This document shows, in pieces, positions 53,837 to 63,675 of a stretch of 64,000 bases of DNA. The notes beneath the pieces are model-generated. The model ran no database searches and was not told the DNA's origin. It saw only the letters and a list, made by a program, of their open reading frames with translations. Both the position numbers and the translations under genes were made by a program. Numbering within the stretch: position 1 is the stretch's first letter; each line of letters begins with the position of its first letter. This DNA is from Sandaracinomonas limnophila (GTDB taxonomy: Bacteria; Bacteroidota; Bacteroidia; Cytophagales; Spirosomataceae). The stretch is taken from positions 737,366 through 801,365 of the forward strand of contig NZ_SACY01000001.1 of the NCBI RefSeq assembly GCF_004005965.1. The letters are read 5' to 3'.

Positions 53837-55947
53837 TTTTTGGTAATAGCTTTTTGTGGTTTATTGCCCAACAATTGTAACCAATCTGCCACAATTTGTT
53901 TTGATTCTTTTAAATAAACATCTTTTGCATGCTTATCTTCCTTTTTTGCTAAAGCTGTTTTTGTTGAATCTGAATCAATTTGCGCAGCACCTCCCATGGC
54001 CTGAACGATAGATTCTGTTTCATCGGGCTGTTTTTTCAATTCTTCTAATTCCTTTTTACGCTTATCCCATTGCAAACTGATGATATTCTTTTCTTTGAAT
54101 TTTTTAAATTTCTCGGTGTCAGTTTTTAACTTCACCAATTCGGCATTAGTTTTTAGTCGAACCTGGAAATTTGCATTCAATTTATTCAATAAAGTTGAGT
54201 TTACATTTTGTAAAACTTGGAAATTAGAGGTTGAGATTTTATCCCAAGGCAAAGCTGATTTTTGAGAACTTTCTCCGTATTCTTCAGCAGTAAATGCAGA
54301 AGGTAATGAGAAATCCGGACTAACTCCTTTGTGTTGAGTAGAACTACCCGTAATTCGATAGAATTTTTCTAAAGTAATTTTCAATTGTCCTGCAGGCTCA
54401 TTTCCACCCATGTAGCGAGTTAAATCAACAACCGATTGAACAGTACCTTTTCCATAAGATTGTTCTCCTATGATAATACCTCTTTTATAATCTTGAATAG
54501 CTGCAGCAAAAATTTCTGAAGCAGAAGCTGAGAAACGATTTATCATTATTGCCAAAGGGCCATCATAAGCCACTTCAGCATTCCTGTCCTCTTCCGTTGA
54601 AATCTGACCTTCGGAGTTTTTTCTTTGAACAACAGGACCTTTCGAGATAAACAAACCTGTTAAATCAATAGCTTCTAATAAAGAACCTCCACCGTTATTA
54701 CGTAAGTCAATTAATACAGCATCTACTCCCCCTTCTTTTTTAAACTCATTTAAGAATTTCTTGACATCTCCTGAGGTTGATTTAAAATCTTGTTCTTTAC
54801 TTCTTGCTCCTTCAAAATCTCGATAAAACATTGGAATGGTAATCAAACCAATTTTTGTTGTTCCTTGGGTAATTATTTCCTTTTTAGCAGTCTGCTCTTC
54901 AATTTTAATTTTTTCACGTACTAAACGTATTTCTATTGGCGGAGTACCTGTTGCCGCCCCACCTTTAAGAATTTTCAAACGCACTACAGTTGCCTTAGGT
55001 CCACGAATTAATTTCACCGCATCGTCTGTAAACCAACCAATAATATCTGTAAATGCTCCCTCATCACCTTGTGCTACTCCAACAATGCGATCCTTAGGAG
55101 AAATAAGTTTCGAACGAAATGCAGGACCGCCAGGTATCAACTCCATAATGGTCACATAATCTCCTTCTAAACGAAGTGTTGCCCCAATTCCTTCAAAACT
55201 TTGTGCCATGTCTTTGTTAAACTCTGAGGCAGTTTTAGGAATCATATAGGAAGTATGCGGATCTATACTTTCTGTGTAGGCGTTCATAAAAGCTTGAAAA
55301 ACATCCTCAGATTTTGCTCGAGTCATGTATTTTTCAGAACGCTTGAAACGGTCTTTTAATTCTCGAACAATGGTAGTATCTGCTTTTTTTGTATTAATTT
55401 TTTCGTCTAAAATTTGACGTTTCAAATCCTTTCTCCAATAATCATTTAAGGCTGAAACATCCTCTGCCCAGTTTAATTTGTCCCGATTCGGAGAATAAGA
55501 ATCGTCCGCAGTAAAATCTTGTGGTGAATCGAGAACCGATTTAACATATTCAAATCGTTCCTTTAATCTCTTTTGGTAGGTATTATAAATGCTAAAGGCG
55601 GCAGTTAAGTCGCCCTTAGCTAATTCATTATCAATTTCGAACTTAAATTGATCAAAATTCTTAATATCTGATGCAATAAAATATGCCTTATTGGGGTCAA
55701 GATTTTTGATATATTCCTCCAAAATTCGCTCAGAAAGAGAATCATTTACGGGGACTTTACGGTAATGGTAATTACTTAAAATATCAAAAACTAGCCTTTC
55801 AACCTTTTTCTGCAAATCAGTTGGAGTAATATCTCCTTCTTGTACAGCAACAGAACTATCTTGTAAAAAAGACACACGCTCTCTGCCATGCAATAAAATA
55901 ACGGCAAAAAAGGTGAATGGTATTAAAAAAGGCAATATTTTCTTCAT
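53833..55947 (-). CDS. prc: Carboxy-terminal processing protease (Prc/Tsp, S41)
   Basis: The 704-residue periplasmic protease has an N-terminal signal/anchor (MKKILPFLIPFTFFAVILL) and a helical N-domain (TPTDLQKKVERLVFDILSNY). A PDZ domain follows (about 245-330; QSFEGIGATLRLEGDYVTI), then the S41 core with the Ser in INRFSASASEIFAAAIQDY and the Lys in GEQSYGKGTVQSV. The C-terminal DUF3340-type region is about 600-700. It trims or degrades periplasmic proteins from the C-terminus. I start at 55947. A longer frame (55962) would overlap the FKBP gene by a few codons. Confidence 0.93.
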   Translation of the reverse strand: MKKILPFLIPFTFFAVILLHGRERVSFLQDSSVAVQEGDITPTDLQKKVERLVFDILSNYHYRKVPVNDSLSERILEEYIKNLDPNKAYFIASDIKNFDQFKFEIDNELAKGDLTAAFSIYNTYQKRLKERFEYVKSVLDSPQDFTADDSYSPNRDKLNWAEDVSALNDYWRKDLKRQILDEKINTKKADTTIVRELKDRFKRSEKYMTRAKSEDVFQAFMNAYTESIDPHTSYMIPKTASEFNKDMAQSFEGIGATLRLEGDYVTIMELIPGGPAFRSKLISPKDRIVGVAQGDEGAFTDIIGWFTDDAVKLIRGPKATVVRLKILKGGAATGTPPIEIRLVREKIKIEEQTAKKEIITQGTTKIGLITIPMFYRDFEGARSKEQDFKSTSGDVKKFLNEFKKEGGVDAVLIDLRNNGGGSLLEAIDLTGLFISKGPVVQRKNSEGQISTEEDRNAEVAYDGPLAIMINRFSASASEIFAAAIQDYKRGIIIGEQSYGKGTVQSVVDLTRYMGGNEPAGQLKITLEKFYRITGSSTQHKGVSPDFSLPSAFTAEEYGESSQKSALPWDKISTSNFQVLQNVNSTLLNKLNANFQVRLKTNAELVKLKTDTEKFKKFKEKNIISLQWDKRKKELEELKKQPDETESIVQAMGGAAQIDSDSTKTALAKKEDKHAKDVYLKESKQIVADWLQLLGNKPQKAITKK

Positions 55948-55951
55948 CGTA

Positions 55952-56710
55952 TTATTTTTCAATTGAAAGCAATTCTACTTCAAAAACTAAGGCAGTATAG
56001 GGCTTAATTTTTTCTCCTGCTGCTCTAGCACCATAGGCTAAATTCTGCGGGATATACAATTTCCACTTCGAACCCACTGGCATTAATTGTAAAGCCTCAA
56101 CCCAACCTGGGATCACGCCACCTACAGGAAAAGTAACAGGCTCCCCTCTATTTACCGAAGAATCAAACACTGTTCCATCAATTAAAGTTCCGTGATAATG
56201 TGTTTTAACCTTATCGTTTGCAGTAGGTTTTGGACCATCACCTGCTTTAATAATCTCATATTGCAAACCAGAAGCTGTAGTTACAATCCCTTGTTTTTTA
56301 GCATTTGCGGCTAACCACTTTTCCCCTTCTAAACGATTTGGTTCAAACTTTTTAGCTTCCTCTGCTTGCATCTTTTCCTGATTTTTCATCATAAAAGAAT
56401 TCACAACAGACTGGCAAGTATTTACATCCATCAACTGAGCAGAATTTTTCATTACAGATTCAAATCCTTTCGCTACTTGTTCATGATTTAAGGTAACCTG
56501 CTGGGACTTAAAATTCTGAGCCACTAAAACTCCTACTGCATAACTTACAGAGTCGATATTTGATGATAACTTGACTTCTTTTTTTGCCTGAATTGCAACA
56601 GGGCTTTTAACAGTTGATACTTTAGGTTTTGCTTTGGTTTGTGCCATACCTGTCAAGGAAACAGCCGTTAACACAAGCACACCGCCAATTTTTGAAATTG
56701 AATTTTTCAT
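55952..56710 (-). CDS. FKBP-type peptidyl-prolyl isomerase, secreted
   Basis: The 252-residue protein has a signal peptide ending TGMAQ. It has an FKBP N-terminal helical domain (SSNIDSVSYAVGVLVAQNFK) and a C-terminal FKBP domain: AGDGPKPTANDKVKTHYHGT, DGTVFDSSVNRGEPVTFPVG, VIPGWVEALQLMPVGSKWKL and IPQNLAYGARA. It resembles FkpA/Mip-type periplasmic foldases. It is the first gene of the run FKBP-prc-suhB-mini-gene-ABC-bamD-rpoZ. This suggests a role in envelope protein folding alongside BamD and Prc. Confidence 0.93.
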   Translation of the reverse strand: MKNSISKIGGVLVLTAVSLTGMAQTKAKPKVSTVKSPVAIQAKKEVKLSSNIDSVSYAVGVLVAQNFKSQQVTLNHEQVAKGFESVMKNSAQLMDVNTCQSVVNSFMMKNQEKMQAEEAKKFEPNRLEGEKWLAANAKKQGIVTTASGLQYEIIKAGDGPKPTANDKVKTHYHGTLIDGTVFDSSVNRGEPVTFPVGGVIPGWVEALQLMPVGSKWKLYIPQNLAYGARAAGEKIKPYTALVFEVELLSIEK

Positions 56711-56882
56711 TTAATTTTTGTTAGTAGTAAAATAAACTTCGAATATACACAAATTTGCGTTTCAAAGGTTATTTTAACGTTAATTAACAAGGCAGTTAAT
56801 TTCCCCGAGGTCAATTCTAAAAAAAGTCTTACAAATTGAGCGATTTTTTGCAAAAGTTATGGGAATATTCAAATTTCCTGAC

Positions 56883-56890
56883 TAATTTTG
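56883..56890 (+). promoter_or_regulatory. Candidate -7 box (TAATTTTG) for atpA
   Basis: TAATTTTG fits TAnnTTTG and lies 51 bp before the atpA ATG. The 231-bp gap from 56711 to 56941 is a divergent promoter region with no gene. Confidence 0.5.
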
Positions 56891-56941
56891 CACCCGAAAT
56901 TTAATCAAACTATAATCATATTTCAGTAAATCCATTCATAT

Positions 56942-58522
56942 ATGGCATCAGTAAGACCCGATGAAGTTTCAGCGATTTTGAGAGAGCAATTATCTCAAGC
57001 TAAAACTCAGGCAGAATTAGAAGAAATAGGCACTGTACTACAAGTTGGTGACGGTGTGGCTCGTATTTACGGACTTTCAAACGTACAAGCAGGTGAATTG
57101 ATCGTTTTCGAAAACGGTTTAAAGGCATTGGCTTTGAACTTAGAAGAGGATAATGTAGGAGCTGTATTATTAGGCGATTCGAACCTTGTAAAAGAGGGAG
57201 ATACCGTTAAAAGAACTAATTTAATTGCCTCTGTTAAGGTGGGTGATGGCATTTTAGGTCGTGTGGTTAACACTTTAGGTGAGCCTATCGACGGAAATGG
57301 TCCTATTACTGGAGATTTATATGAGATGCCATTGGAGCGTAAAGCACCAGGTGTAATTTTCCGTGAGCCAGTAACTGAGCCAATGCAAACAGGTATCAAG
57401 GCGATTGACGCAATGATTCCAGTTGGTCGTGGACAAAGAGAGTTGGTTATTGGTGACCGTCAAACTGGTAAAACAGCCGTTTGTATCGATACAATTATCA
57501 ATCAGAAAGAGTTTTACGATAAGGGAGAGCCTGTTTTCTGTATTTATGTAGCCATCGGACAAAAAGCATCAACGATTAAGCAAGTAGAACAAACTCTGCG
57601 TAAAGCTGGTGCAATGGAATATACTGTTATCGTTTCTGCTTCTGCATCAGATCCTGCTCCAATGCAGTTCTATGCACCATTTACAGGAGCTGCTATTGGT
57701 GAATTCTTCCGCGACACAGGTCGTCCGGCTTTAGTAGTTTATGATGACTTATCAAAGCAAGCTGTAGCATACCGTGAGGTATCTTTATTACTTCGTCGTC
57801 CACCAGGACGTGAAGCATACCCTGGAGACGTTTTCTATCTTCACTCTCGTTTATTAGAGCGTGCCGCAAAGGTTAACTCTTCAGATGAGATTGCAAGAAA
57901 CATGAACGATTTACCAGAATCAATCAAAGGAATTGTGAAAGGTGGCGGTAGTTTAACTGCACTTCCAATCATTGAAACTCAAGCTGGAGACGTTTCTGCT
58001 TATATTCCGACTAACGTGATTTCAATTACAGACGGACAAATTTTCTTAGAGACTAACTTGTTCAACGCAGGTATTCGTCCTGCCATTAACGTAGGTATTT
58101 CAGTATCACGTGTGGGTGGTAACGCGCAAATCAAGTCGATGAAGAAAGTAGCAGGTACATTAAAATTAGATCAAGCTCAATTCCGTGAATTGGAGGCATT
58201 TGCTAAGTTTGGTTCTGATTTGGATGCTTCTACGAAATTAACGATTGAGCGTGGTCGTCGTAACCTAGAAATGTTAAAGCAACCTCAATTTGCTCCACAA
58301 AGAGTTGAAGACCAAGTTGCAATGATTTATTTGTCAACTCAAGGAGCATTGGATAAAATTCCAGTAAATAAAATTCGTGAGTTTGAAAAAGATTTCATCA
58401 ATGTATTAAAAGCAACTGAAGCGAGTACCTTGGTTGATTTATCTAAAGGTAAATTTGATGATACATTAACTGCAACAGTTAAGCGTGTTGGTAAAGAAGT
58501 AGCTGCTAAATACGAAGTTTAA
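56942..58522 (+). CDS. atpA: ATP synthase F1 subunit alpha
   Basis: The 526-residue subunit has the nucleotide loop [14 protein letters not shown], the signature [17 protein letters not shown], and the N-terminal delta-binding helix [17 protein letters not shown]. It forms the alpha3-beta3 head of the proton-driven ATP synthase. It is followed by atpG at 12 bp. The usual upstream genes (atpB, E, F, H) are missing: the neighbour is a divergent FKBP gene and the alpha gene has its own candidate promoter. Confidence 0.98.
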   Translation: MASVRPDEVSAILREQLSQAKTQAELEEIGTVLQVGDGVARIYGLSNVQAGELIVFENGLKALALNLEEDNVGAVLLGDSNLVKEGDTVKRTNLIASVKVGDGILGRVVNTLGEPIDGNGPITGDLYEMPLERKAPGVIFREPVTEPMQTGIKAIDAMIPVGRGQRELVIGDRQTGKTAVCIDTIINQKEFYDKGEPVFCIYVAIGQKASTIKQVEQTLRKAGAMEYTVIVSASASDPAPMQFYAPFTGAAIGEFFRDTGRPALVVYDDLSKQAVAYREVSLLLRRPPGREAYPGDVFYLHSRLLERAAKVNSSDEIARNMNDLPESIKGIVKGGGSLTALPIIETQAGDVSAYIPTNVISITDGQIFLETNLFNAGIRPAINVGISVSRVGGNAQIKSMKKVAGTLKLDQAQFRELEAFAKFGSDLDASTKLTIERGRRNLEMLKQPQFAPQRVEDQVAMIYLSTQGALDKIPVNKIREFEKDFINVLKATEASTLVDLSKGKFDDTLTATVKRVGKEVAAKYEV

Positions 58523-58534
58523 AATTAAGAATTT

Positions 58535-59416
58535 ATGGCTTCCTTAAAAGAAGTAAGAAATAGAATCACATCTGTAAACTCTACACAGCAAATCACAAAA
58601 GCCATGAAAATGGTTTCTGCGGCGAAATTGCGTAGGGCTACAGATGCGATTGTTCAAATGCGTCCATACGCTCAGAAATTAACTGAAATGATTTCTACAG
58701 TTTCTTCTAAAACAGAAGCTGGAAAAGAAAATCCATTTACTGAAGCAAGAGAAGTTAAAAACGTATTAATCGTTTCTATTACTTCTGACCGTGGATTATG
58801 TGGTGCTTTCAATGCGAACATTGGTAAAGCAACTATCGCTTTGATTCAAGAAAAATATGAGGCTCAAAACCAAGCAGGAAATGTTACAATTTTAACACTT
58901 GGAAAAAAAGGTGCAGAATATTTAGGAAGAAGAGGCTATAAAATAGACGGTACGCATACTGAAATTTTCTCTAAATTGAATTTCACAAATGTTCGTTCAA
59001 TTGGGGAAGAAGTATTGAATGCGTTCGCTAGTCAACAATACGATGTAGTTGAAGTGGTTTTCAACGAATTTAAAAACGTAGCGACGCAAATAATTCGTAC
59101 AGAACAATTATTACCTTTAGCTGAGAAAGATTCAGATGCATCTACAGCATCTTCAGTTGATTATATTTTTGAGCCTAATGAAGCCGAAATTATCAACGAA
59201 TTGATTCCAAAATCTGTTAAATTATCTTTGTTTAAGTCTTTATTAGAATCAAATGCTTCTGAGCATGGTGCACGAATGACTGCAATGGACAAAGCAACTG
59301 ATAATGCAGGCGAATTATTAAAAGCATTGAAATTAGAATACAACAGATCTCGTCAGGCAGCAATTACCAAGGAAATCCTTGAAATTGTAGGTGGCGCAGA
59401 GGCTTTAAATAATTAA
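58535..59416 (+). CDS. atpG: ATP synthase F1 subunit gamma
   Basis: The 293-residue rotor subunit has the N-terminal helix ASLKEVRNRITSVNSTQQIT and KAMKMVSAAKLRRA, a central SITSDRGLCGAFNANI segment, and the C-terminal signature ARMTAMDKATDNAGELL with YNRSRQAAITKEILEIVGGA. It is co-transcribed with atpA. The DUF2911 gene follows by 4 bp. Confidence 0.97.
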   Translation: MASLKEVRNRITSVNSTQQITKAMKMVSAAKLRRATDAIVQMRPYAQKLTEMISTVSSKTEAGKENPFTEAREVKNVLIVSITSDRGLCGAFNANIGKATIALIQEKYEAQNQAGNVTILTLGKKGAEYLGRRGYKIDGTHTEIFSKLNFTNVRSIGEEVLNAFASQQYDVVEVVFNEFKNVATQIIRTEQLLPLAEKDSDASTASSVDYIFEPNEAEIINELIPKSVKLSLFKSLLESNASEHGARMTAMDKATDNAGELLKALKLEYNRSRQAAITKEILEIVGGAEALNN

Positions 59417-59420
59417 CTAA

Positions 59421-60245
59421 ATGAAAAAGGTTTTTCTACTAATTGGTTTTGTATGTTTGAGTTTTTTAGGAACTTCCCAAGGAGTGAAAACCCCTGCTCC
59501 TAGTCCATCCCAGACTATTAAACAAGACTTTGGTTTAGCAAGTGTTGAAATTAATTATTCAAGACCTGCCACAAAAGGTAGAAAGATTTTTGGAGATATA
59601 GTTCCCTTCGGAAAACTTTGGAGAACAGGAGCAAACTCTCCTACTAAAATTACCTTTGGAGAAGATGTTAAAATTGCAGGAAAAGACCTTAAAGCTGGGT
59701 CTTACCAAGTGATGACAATTCCAAACAATGGGAATTGGGAGATATTGTTCAATAAAGGTAAAGATGGTGTTTTCAATTACCATCCGGAAGAAGATGTTTT
59801 AAAGGTTTCAGTTGCTAGTCAAACTATTTCCAATTCAATTGAAAATTTCACCATTCAGTTTGCGAATATTTCAGCAAATAAAATGGACATTCAATTATCT
59901 TGGGAAAAAACACTTGTAAATATTCCAGTTGAAGTAGATATTGATTCAAAAATAATATCTTCTATAGATAAGGCTATGAGTGTTGACACTAGACCTTATT
60001 TTGAAGCTGCAAGTTATTATTTTGAAACAGGTAGAGACTTAAATAAAGCCCTGGAATGGGTCAATAAAGCAAATACTGCAAATCCAAATGCCTATTGGCA
60101 ATTCCATTTAAAAGCAAAAATTCAAGCTAAATTAGGTGACAAAGTTGGTGCAAAAGCAACAGCTTTAAAATCAATTGAATTAGCGAAAGCTGGAAAAAAT
60201 GATGATTATGTGGCTTTAAATGAAAAGCTAATCAATAGTTTGTAA
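59421..60245 (+). CDS. DUF2911 domain protein, secreted, with C-terminal TPR-like helices
   Basis: The 274-residue protein has a signal peptide ending GTSQG. A DUF2911 domain follows (about 35-165) with the recurring pattern VEINYSRPATKGRKIFGDIV, PFGKLWRTGANSPTKITFGE and DLKAGSYQVMTIP. The last 90 residues form two helical hairpins (YYFETGRDLNKALEWVNKAN, AKATALKSIELAKAGKNDD). The function is unknown, but the family is common in secreted proteins of Bacteroidota. It lies 4 bp after atpG, so it may ride on the ATP synthase transcript, and a terminator follows. Confidence 0.88.
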   Translation: MKKVFLLIGFVCLSFLGTSQGVKTPAPSPSQTIKQDFGLASVEINYSRPATKGRKIFGDIVPFGKLWRTGANSPTKITFGEDVKIAGKDLKAGSYQVMTIPNNGNWEILFNKGKDGVFNYHPEEDVLKVSVASQTISNSIENFTIQFANISANKMDIQLSWEKTLVNIPVEVDIDSKIISSIDKAMSVDTRPYFEAASYYFETGRDLNKALEWVNKANTANPNAYWQFHLKAKIQAKLGDKVGAKATALKSIELAKAGKNDDYVALNEKLINSL

Positions 60246-60263
60246 AAGTATTCAAACGAAATG

Positions 60264-60294
60264 AAAAGCCTTTCTTTACGGAAAGGCTTTTTTG
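60264..60294 (+). terminator. Intrinsic terminator after the DUF2911 gene
   Basis: The stem AAAAGCCTTT/AAAGGCTTTT with an 8-nt loop and T-run ends the atpA-atpG-DUF2911 unit. It lies 15 bp before the hflX start. Confidence 0.87.
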
Positions 60295-60308
60295 TCTTAT
60301 ATTAGAAC

Positions 60309-61562
60309 GTGCATAGTACAGATAAAGAACAAGAGACCGCCGTATTAGTTGCGGTAAGTACCCAAAAGCAAGGGACAGATAAAACCAAAGAATATTTGGA
60401 CGAATTAGCCTTTTTGGCTAGTACATCAGGTGTAATGACCTTAATGAGTTTTACCCAAAATCTTACTCGTCCAGACAATAAAACTTACGTAGGCAAAGGT
60501 AAATTAGAAGAAATCATTTCTTATGTAATCATGAAAGATGTAGACATGATTATTTTTGATGACGATTTAAGCCCTTCTCAAGTACGAAACATCGAGTTTG
60601 CTATCCAAGAGTACAAAAAAGAAATAAAGGTCTTAGATCGAAGTTTATTGATCCTAAACATCTTTGCACAAAGAGCACAAACAGTTCAAGCGAAAACTCA
60701 AGTTGAATTGGCTCAATACCAATACATGTTACCACGATTAACCAGAATGTGGACCCACCTTTCCAAACAACGTGGTGGTGTGGGTATGCGTGGCCCCGGG
60801 GAAAAAGAATTAGAAACAGACCGCCGTATAGCTAATGACCGAATTGCCTTTTTAAAAGACAAATTGGTAGCAATTGACAAGCAATCATTTACACAAAGAA
60901 AAAACAGAGACCGTTTGGTTAGAGTTTCATTGGTAGGATATACCAATGTAGGTAAATCGACACTTATGACCAAACTGTCTAAAACCGATGTATTTGCCGA
61001 AAACAAACTTTTCGCGACAGTAGATTCAACCGTAAGAAAAATATCTTGGGAAGGTATTCCATTCCTTTTAACGGATACAGTAGGTTTCATCAGAAAACTC
61101 CCTACTCTATTAATTGAATCCTTCAAATCAACATTGGATGAAGTAAGGGAGGCTGATATTTTATTGCATGTGGTAGATATTTCTCATCCCAATTTTGAAG
61201 AACAAATTGAGGTGGTTCAAGGGATTTTAAATGAGATGGGTATTGGCGACAAACCTACTATTTTAGTTTTCAACAAAATAGATTTATATAACGTAGAAGA
61301 CGTCTTTTTTGAAGGAAGTCATATAGATGAAAACGGAGAAATTCAAAAAAGTAAAATTGAACGAGTTACTGAATTCTTAAAAAATACCCACTGGCAAACG
61401 AATACCCCAAAAACAGTATTCATCTCCGCAGAACAAAAGTCTAATTTGGAGGAACTTAGATCTGTTTTATTAGAATTAATCAAGGAAAAACATTTTACCA
61501 TTTTCCCAAATTGGCAAGATGGCAACAATCACTTGTTGAATTATTCGGATGGAGTTGTTTAA
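60309..61562 (+). CDS. hflX: Ribosome-splitting GTPase HflX
   Basis: The 417-residue GTPase has the N-terminal HflX domain (TRPDNKTYVGKGKLEEI, FDDDLSPSQVRNIE, VLDRSLLILNIFAQRAQT) and a linker helix with LPRLTRMWTHLSKQRGGVG. The G domain has VGYTNVGKSTLMT, DTVGFIRKLP and VFNKIDLY. It splits stalled or hibernating 70S ribosomes. The start is GTG (HSTDKEQETAVLVAV follows), since no ATG lies between the upstream terminator and the conserved domain. Confidence 0.95.
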   Translation: MHSTDKEQETAVLVAVSTQKQGTDKTKEYLDELAFLASTSGVMTLMSFTQNLTRPDNKTYVGKGKLEEIISYVIMKDVDMIIFDDDLSPSQVRNIEFAIQEYKKEIKVLDRSLLILNIFAQRAQTVQAKTQVELAQYQYMLPRLTRMWTHLSKQRGGVGMRGPGEKELETDRRIANDRIAFLKDKLVAIDKQSFTQRKNRDRLVRVSLVGYTNVGKSTLMTKLSKTDVFAENKLFATVDSTVRKISWEGIPFLLTDTVGFIRKLPTLLIESFKSTLDEVREADILLHVVDISHPNFEEQIEVVQGILNEMGIGDKPTILVFNKIDLYNVEDVFFEGSHIDENGEIQKSKIERVTEFLKNTHWQTNTPKTVFISAEQKSNLEELRSVLLELIKEKHFTIFPNWQDGNNHLLNYSDGVV

Positions 61563-61570
61563 TTTATAAT

Positions 61571-61624
61571 TATGAATTAGGAGTTATGGGTTATGAGTTA
61601 TGGGTTATGGGTTATGAGTTATTA
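61571..61624. repeat. GTTATGG/GTTATGA heptamer array after hflX
   Basis: About six to seven units (GTTATGG, GTTATGA, GTTATTA) fill the junction between hflX and the convergent PepSY gene. They run in a single orientation, and no other terminator is seen. Confidence 0.85.
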
Positions 61625-61627
61625 ATT

Positions 61628-62206
61628 TTAAATAAAAAAATATAAAATTATTCCTCCAATTAGTAATAATATCAAACCCATTAATCGTTTCTTTTTCAAG
61701 AATAACAATAAAATTAATCCACTTAGAGAAATTACAATTAAAAAAATTGCAGACAAGTCAATTACCCATTTCCATGATTGGGTAGTATCTCTTCCCTTGT
61801 GTAAATCATTTAAAAGGGCAATTGCACCCATTTCATTTGTTGTCAATTCATATTTTCCAGTTAAACGATCAATATAAGCATCTGCTGCATAACCAGGGCC
61901 TTGGAACGAAATTGAAATTTCAGAATCATCAATTCTAAAATCATTTACGAGCCCTTTGACTTTATTCTTTTCTCGTAAAAATTCAACAATTTTCAGCTTA
62001 TCAATTTTTGATGTATCAGAAATATTCACCCAATTAGATGCTATATTACCTTTCAATTCAGTAATAACCTCTTTCTCTGGAAACCATTCCAAATGATTAA
62101 GCGTAAGTCCTGTTACTGAGAAAAAAAGAACTACAATAAAGCTAAACATGGAAAGATAGATGTGGATCCATCTAGACCAAGAAGCTAATTTTGTTTTCAA
62201 CTTCAT
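61628..62206 (-). CDS. PepSY-associated membrane protein
   Basis: The 192-residue protein has an N-terminal membrane helix (WIHIYLSMFSFIVVLFFSVTGL) followed by TLNHLEWFP, the PepSY_TM signature. A periplasmic domain (about 45-140) contains AADAYIDRLTGKYELTTNEMG and LLNDLHKGRDTTQSWKW. Two C-terminal helices follow (FLIVISLSGLILLLFL, LMGLILLLIGGIILYFF). PepSY_TM proteins include flavin- and heme-dependent membrane reductases. The His residues in TLNHLEW and LLNDLHKGRD are candidate ligands for heme. It follows the ApbE-DUF2271 gene by one base. Confidence 0.87.
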   Translation of the reverse strand: MKLKTKLASWSRWIHIYLSMFSFIVVLFFSVTGLTLNHLEWFPEKEVITELKGNIASNWVNISDTSKIDKLKIVEFLREKNKVKGLVNDFRIDDSEISISFQGPGYAADAYIDRLTGKYELTTNEMGAIALLNDLHKGRDTTQSWKWVIDLSAIFLIVISLSGLILLLFLKKKRLMGLILLLIGGIILYFFI

Positions 62207-62207
62207 C

Positions 62208-63659
62208 TTATTTATTTTTTAATACCAATGAAGCGGACGAAATTTCACCATTCGGCTGATAGGCAACTGATTTAAATTTATCATCACATTTTACAACTTG
62301 CTTCATTAATTCATACGGACCGTGTTCACGTGCAGATTCAATAAAAACTGTATAATTCCCTTGAGGTACAAACTCTCCTTGATCATTCTTACCATCCCAA
62401 ATTAAATTATATTGTCCAGCTGATCGCGTTGCAGAAGTGATAGAATACACATCCATATTTACATCTCGTAATGAATTAGAGAATTCTCTTAAATCTGGAA
62501 GCCATCTTGGTTTACGGTACCACACCGCTAATCGACGAACCGGCTTATGATCCTCATCCTCTACCCAAATTGCAACATAAGGTCGACGAGCATAACCTCC
62601 TAAATCAGCTAATTCCAAATTAATTTGAAGCACTAAGTTGGGGTTCCAAGATTTCTCTTTCAAATTCACAAAAGAAATAGAAGATGACACATTTTCAGTC
62701 TTTGCATTCCAATTAGTACTTGTAATAATATTACCATCTTTTTCGGCTAGTAAATATTCTACTTCACCTATCGATTTAGCCAATTCTTCAGTTTCCTGAG
62801 GACTCATCACGTTTGCTGCTGTTGCTATAGCTCCAGCTGTAATTGCATTTTCATGAATTATAGTAGAACCAATAATTTGATCTGCTGGATAACCCGTTTT
62901 TGGATCAAAAATATGTGAATAATGAACTCCATTGATATCAAAACCATCCTTATAATTACCACTACTTGCAATAGCTTGATTTTTTAATTCAACTACACCT
63001 AAAGAGGTTGAATTTTCTTCAGAATTAGAAGGATTGGCAATTTTCACAAACTCTGACATATCGCCTTTGACCAAAATATCACCACCAATATTCAAAGAGA
63101 TTCCCGTAACACCATTTATAGAAAGCGCAAATTCTGCAGCTTTTTCTAATACGTAACCTTTGGCCAAACTATGTAAACGAATATCACCTGCAGCTAACTT
63201 AGAAACATATTCACCATCAAACTCCCATGCATTTGAAGAAATTGAAGCTACTACATTTTTTAAATCTGTTTCAGAGGGTAAAATTTGTTTCTCTTCAGCA
63301 GAAAGCCATAAATTCTTCAATGAATTTGTTTGTGAAGCAATTGTTCCATTAGTTAACTCCGACCAATTATCAAAAAGAACCATTACTTCCTTCAAATCAT
63401 TATTCACAATTTGTTTAGAAGAACTATTATTAAATTCATATAAACCTTGGCCAGGCAAAAAACTTCCCAAATTATTTTGAAGTTGCTTGACGTAATCAAT
63501 TATTTGCTCTTCGGCATGATCTGCCATTAACTGATTATCAGCTTTAATTTTAAGCGAAAGAGAAGTACCCAACACATTTTCAAAATGGGAAACAAGAGTT
63601 CCTGATTGATTGTTTACAAGATTAAGCAATGAAGCTGCTAATAAAGCGAAATTTGTCAT
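62208..63659 (-). CDS. ApbE-like domain fused to DUF2271, secreted
   Basis: The 483-residue protein has a short N-terminal hydrophobic stretch (FALLAASLLNLV), probably a signal sequence. An ApbE-like FAD:protein FMN transferase domain follows (about 20-330) with LHSLAKGYVLEKAAEF, SLNIGGDILVKG, AIASSGNYKDG and YSHIFDPKTGYPAD. The DUF2271 domain is about 335-483 (YARRPYVAIWVEDEDHKPVR, YSITSATRSAGQYN, WDGKNDQGEFVPQGNYTVF). In the ApbE domain the usual Asp of the A-D-A-x-x-T metal site is Gly (ITAGAIATAANVM), so transferase activity is in doubt. It is transcribed with the PepSY membrane gene. Confidence 0.88.
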   Translation of the reverse strand: MTNFALLAASLLNLVNNQSGTLVSHFENVLGTSLSLKIKADNQLMADHAEEQIIDYVKQLQNNLGSFLPGQGLYEFNNSSSKQIVNNDLKEVMVLFDNWSELTNGTIASQTNSLKNLWLSAEEKQILPSETDLKNVVASISSNAWEFDGEYVSKLAAGDIRLHSLAKGYVLEKAAEFALSINGVTGISLNIGGDILVKGDMSEFVKIANPSNSEENSTSLGVVELKNQAIASSGNYKDGFDINGVHYSHIFDPKTGYPADQIIGSTIIHENAITAGAIATAANVMSPQETEELAKSIGEVEYLLAEKDGNIITSTNWNAKTENVSSSISFVNLKEKSWNPNLVLQINLELADLGGYARRPYVAIWVEDEDHKPVRRLAVWYRKPRWLPDLREFSNSLRDVNMDVYSITSATRSAGQYNLIWDGKNDQGEFVPQGNYTVFIESAREHGPYELMKQVVKCDDKFKSVAYQPNGEISSASLVLKNK

Positions 63660-63675
63660 AGAATTAGAAATTTAC

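Noticed and set aside
56847..56850. TTTG as the -33 element for the atpA promoter
   Set aside because: The distance to the -7 box TAATTTTG at 56883 is about 32 nt, well beyond the usual spacing of about 19 nt.
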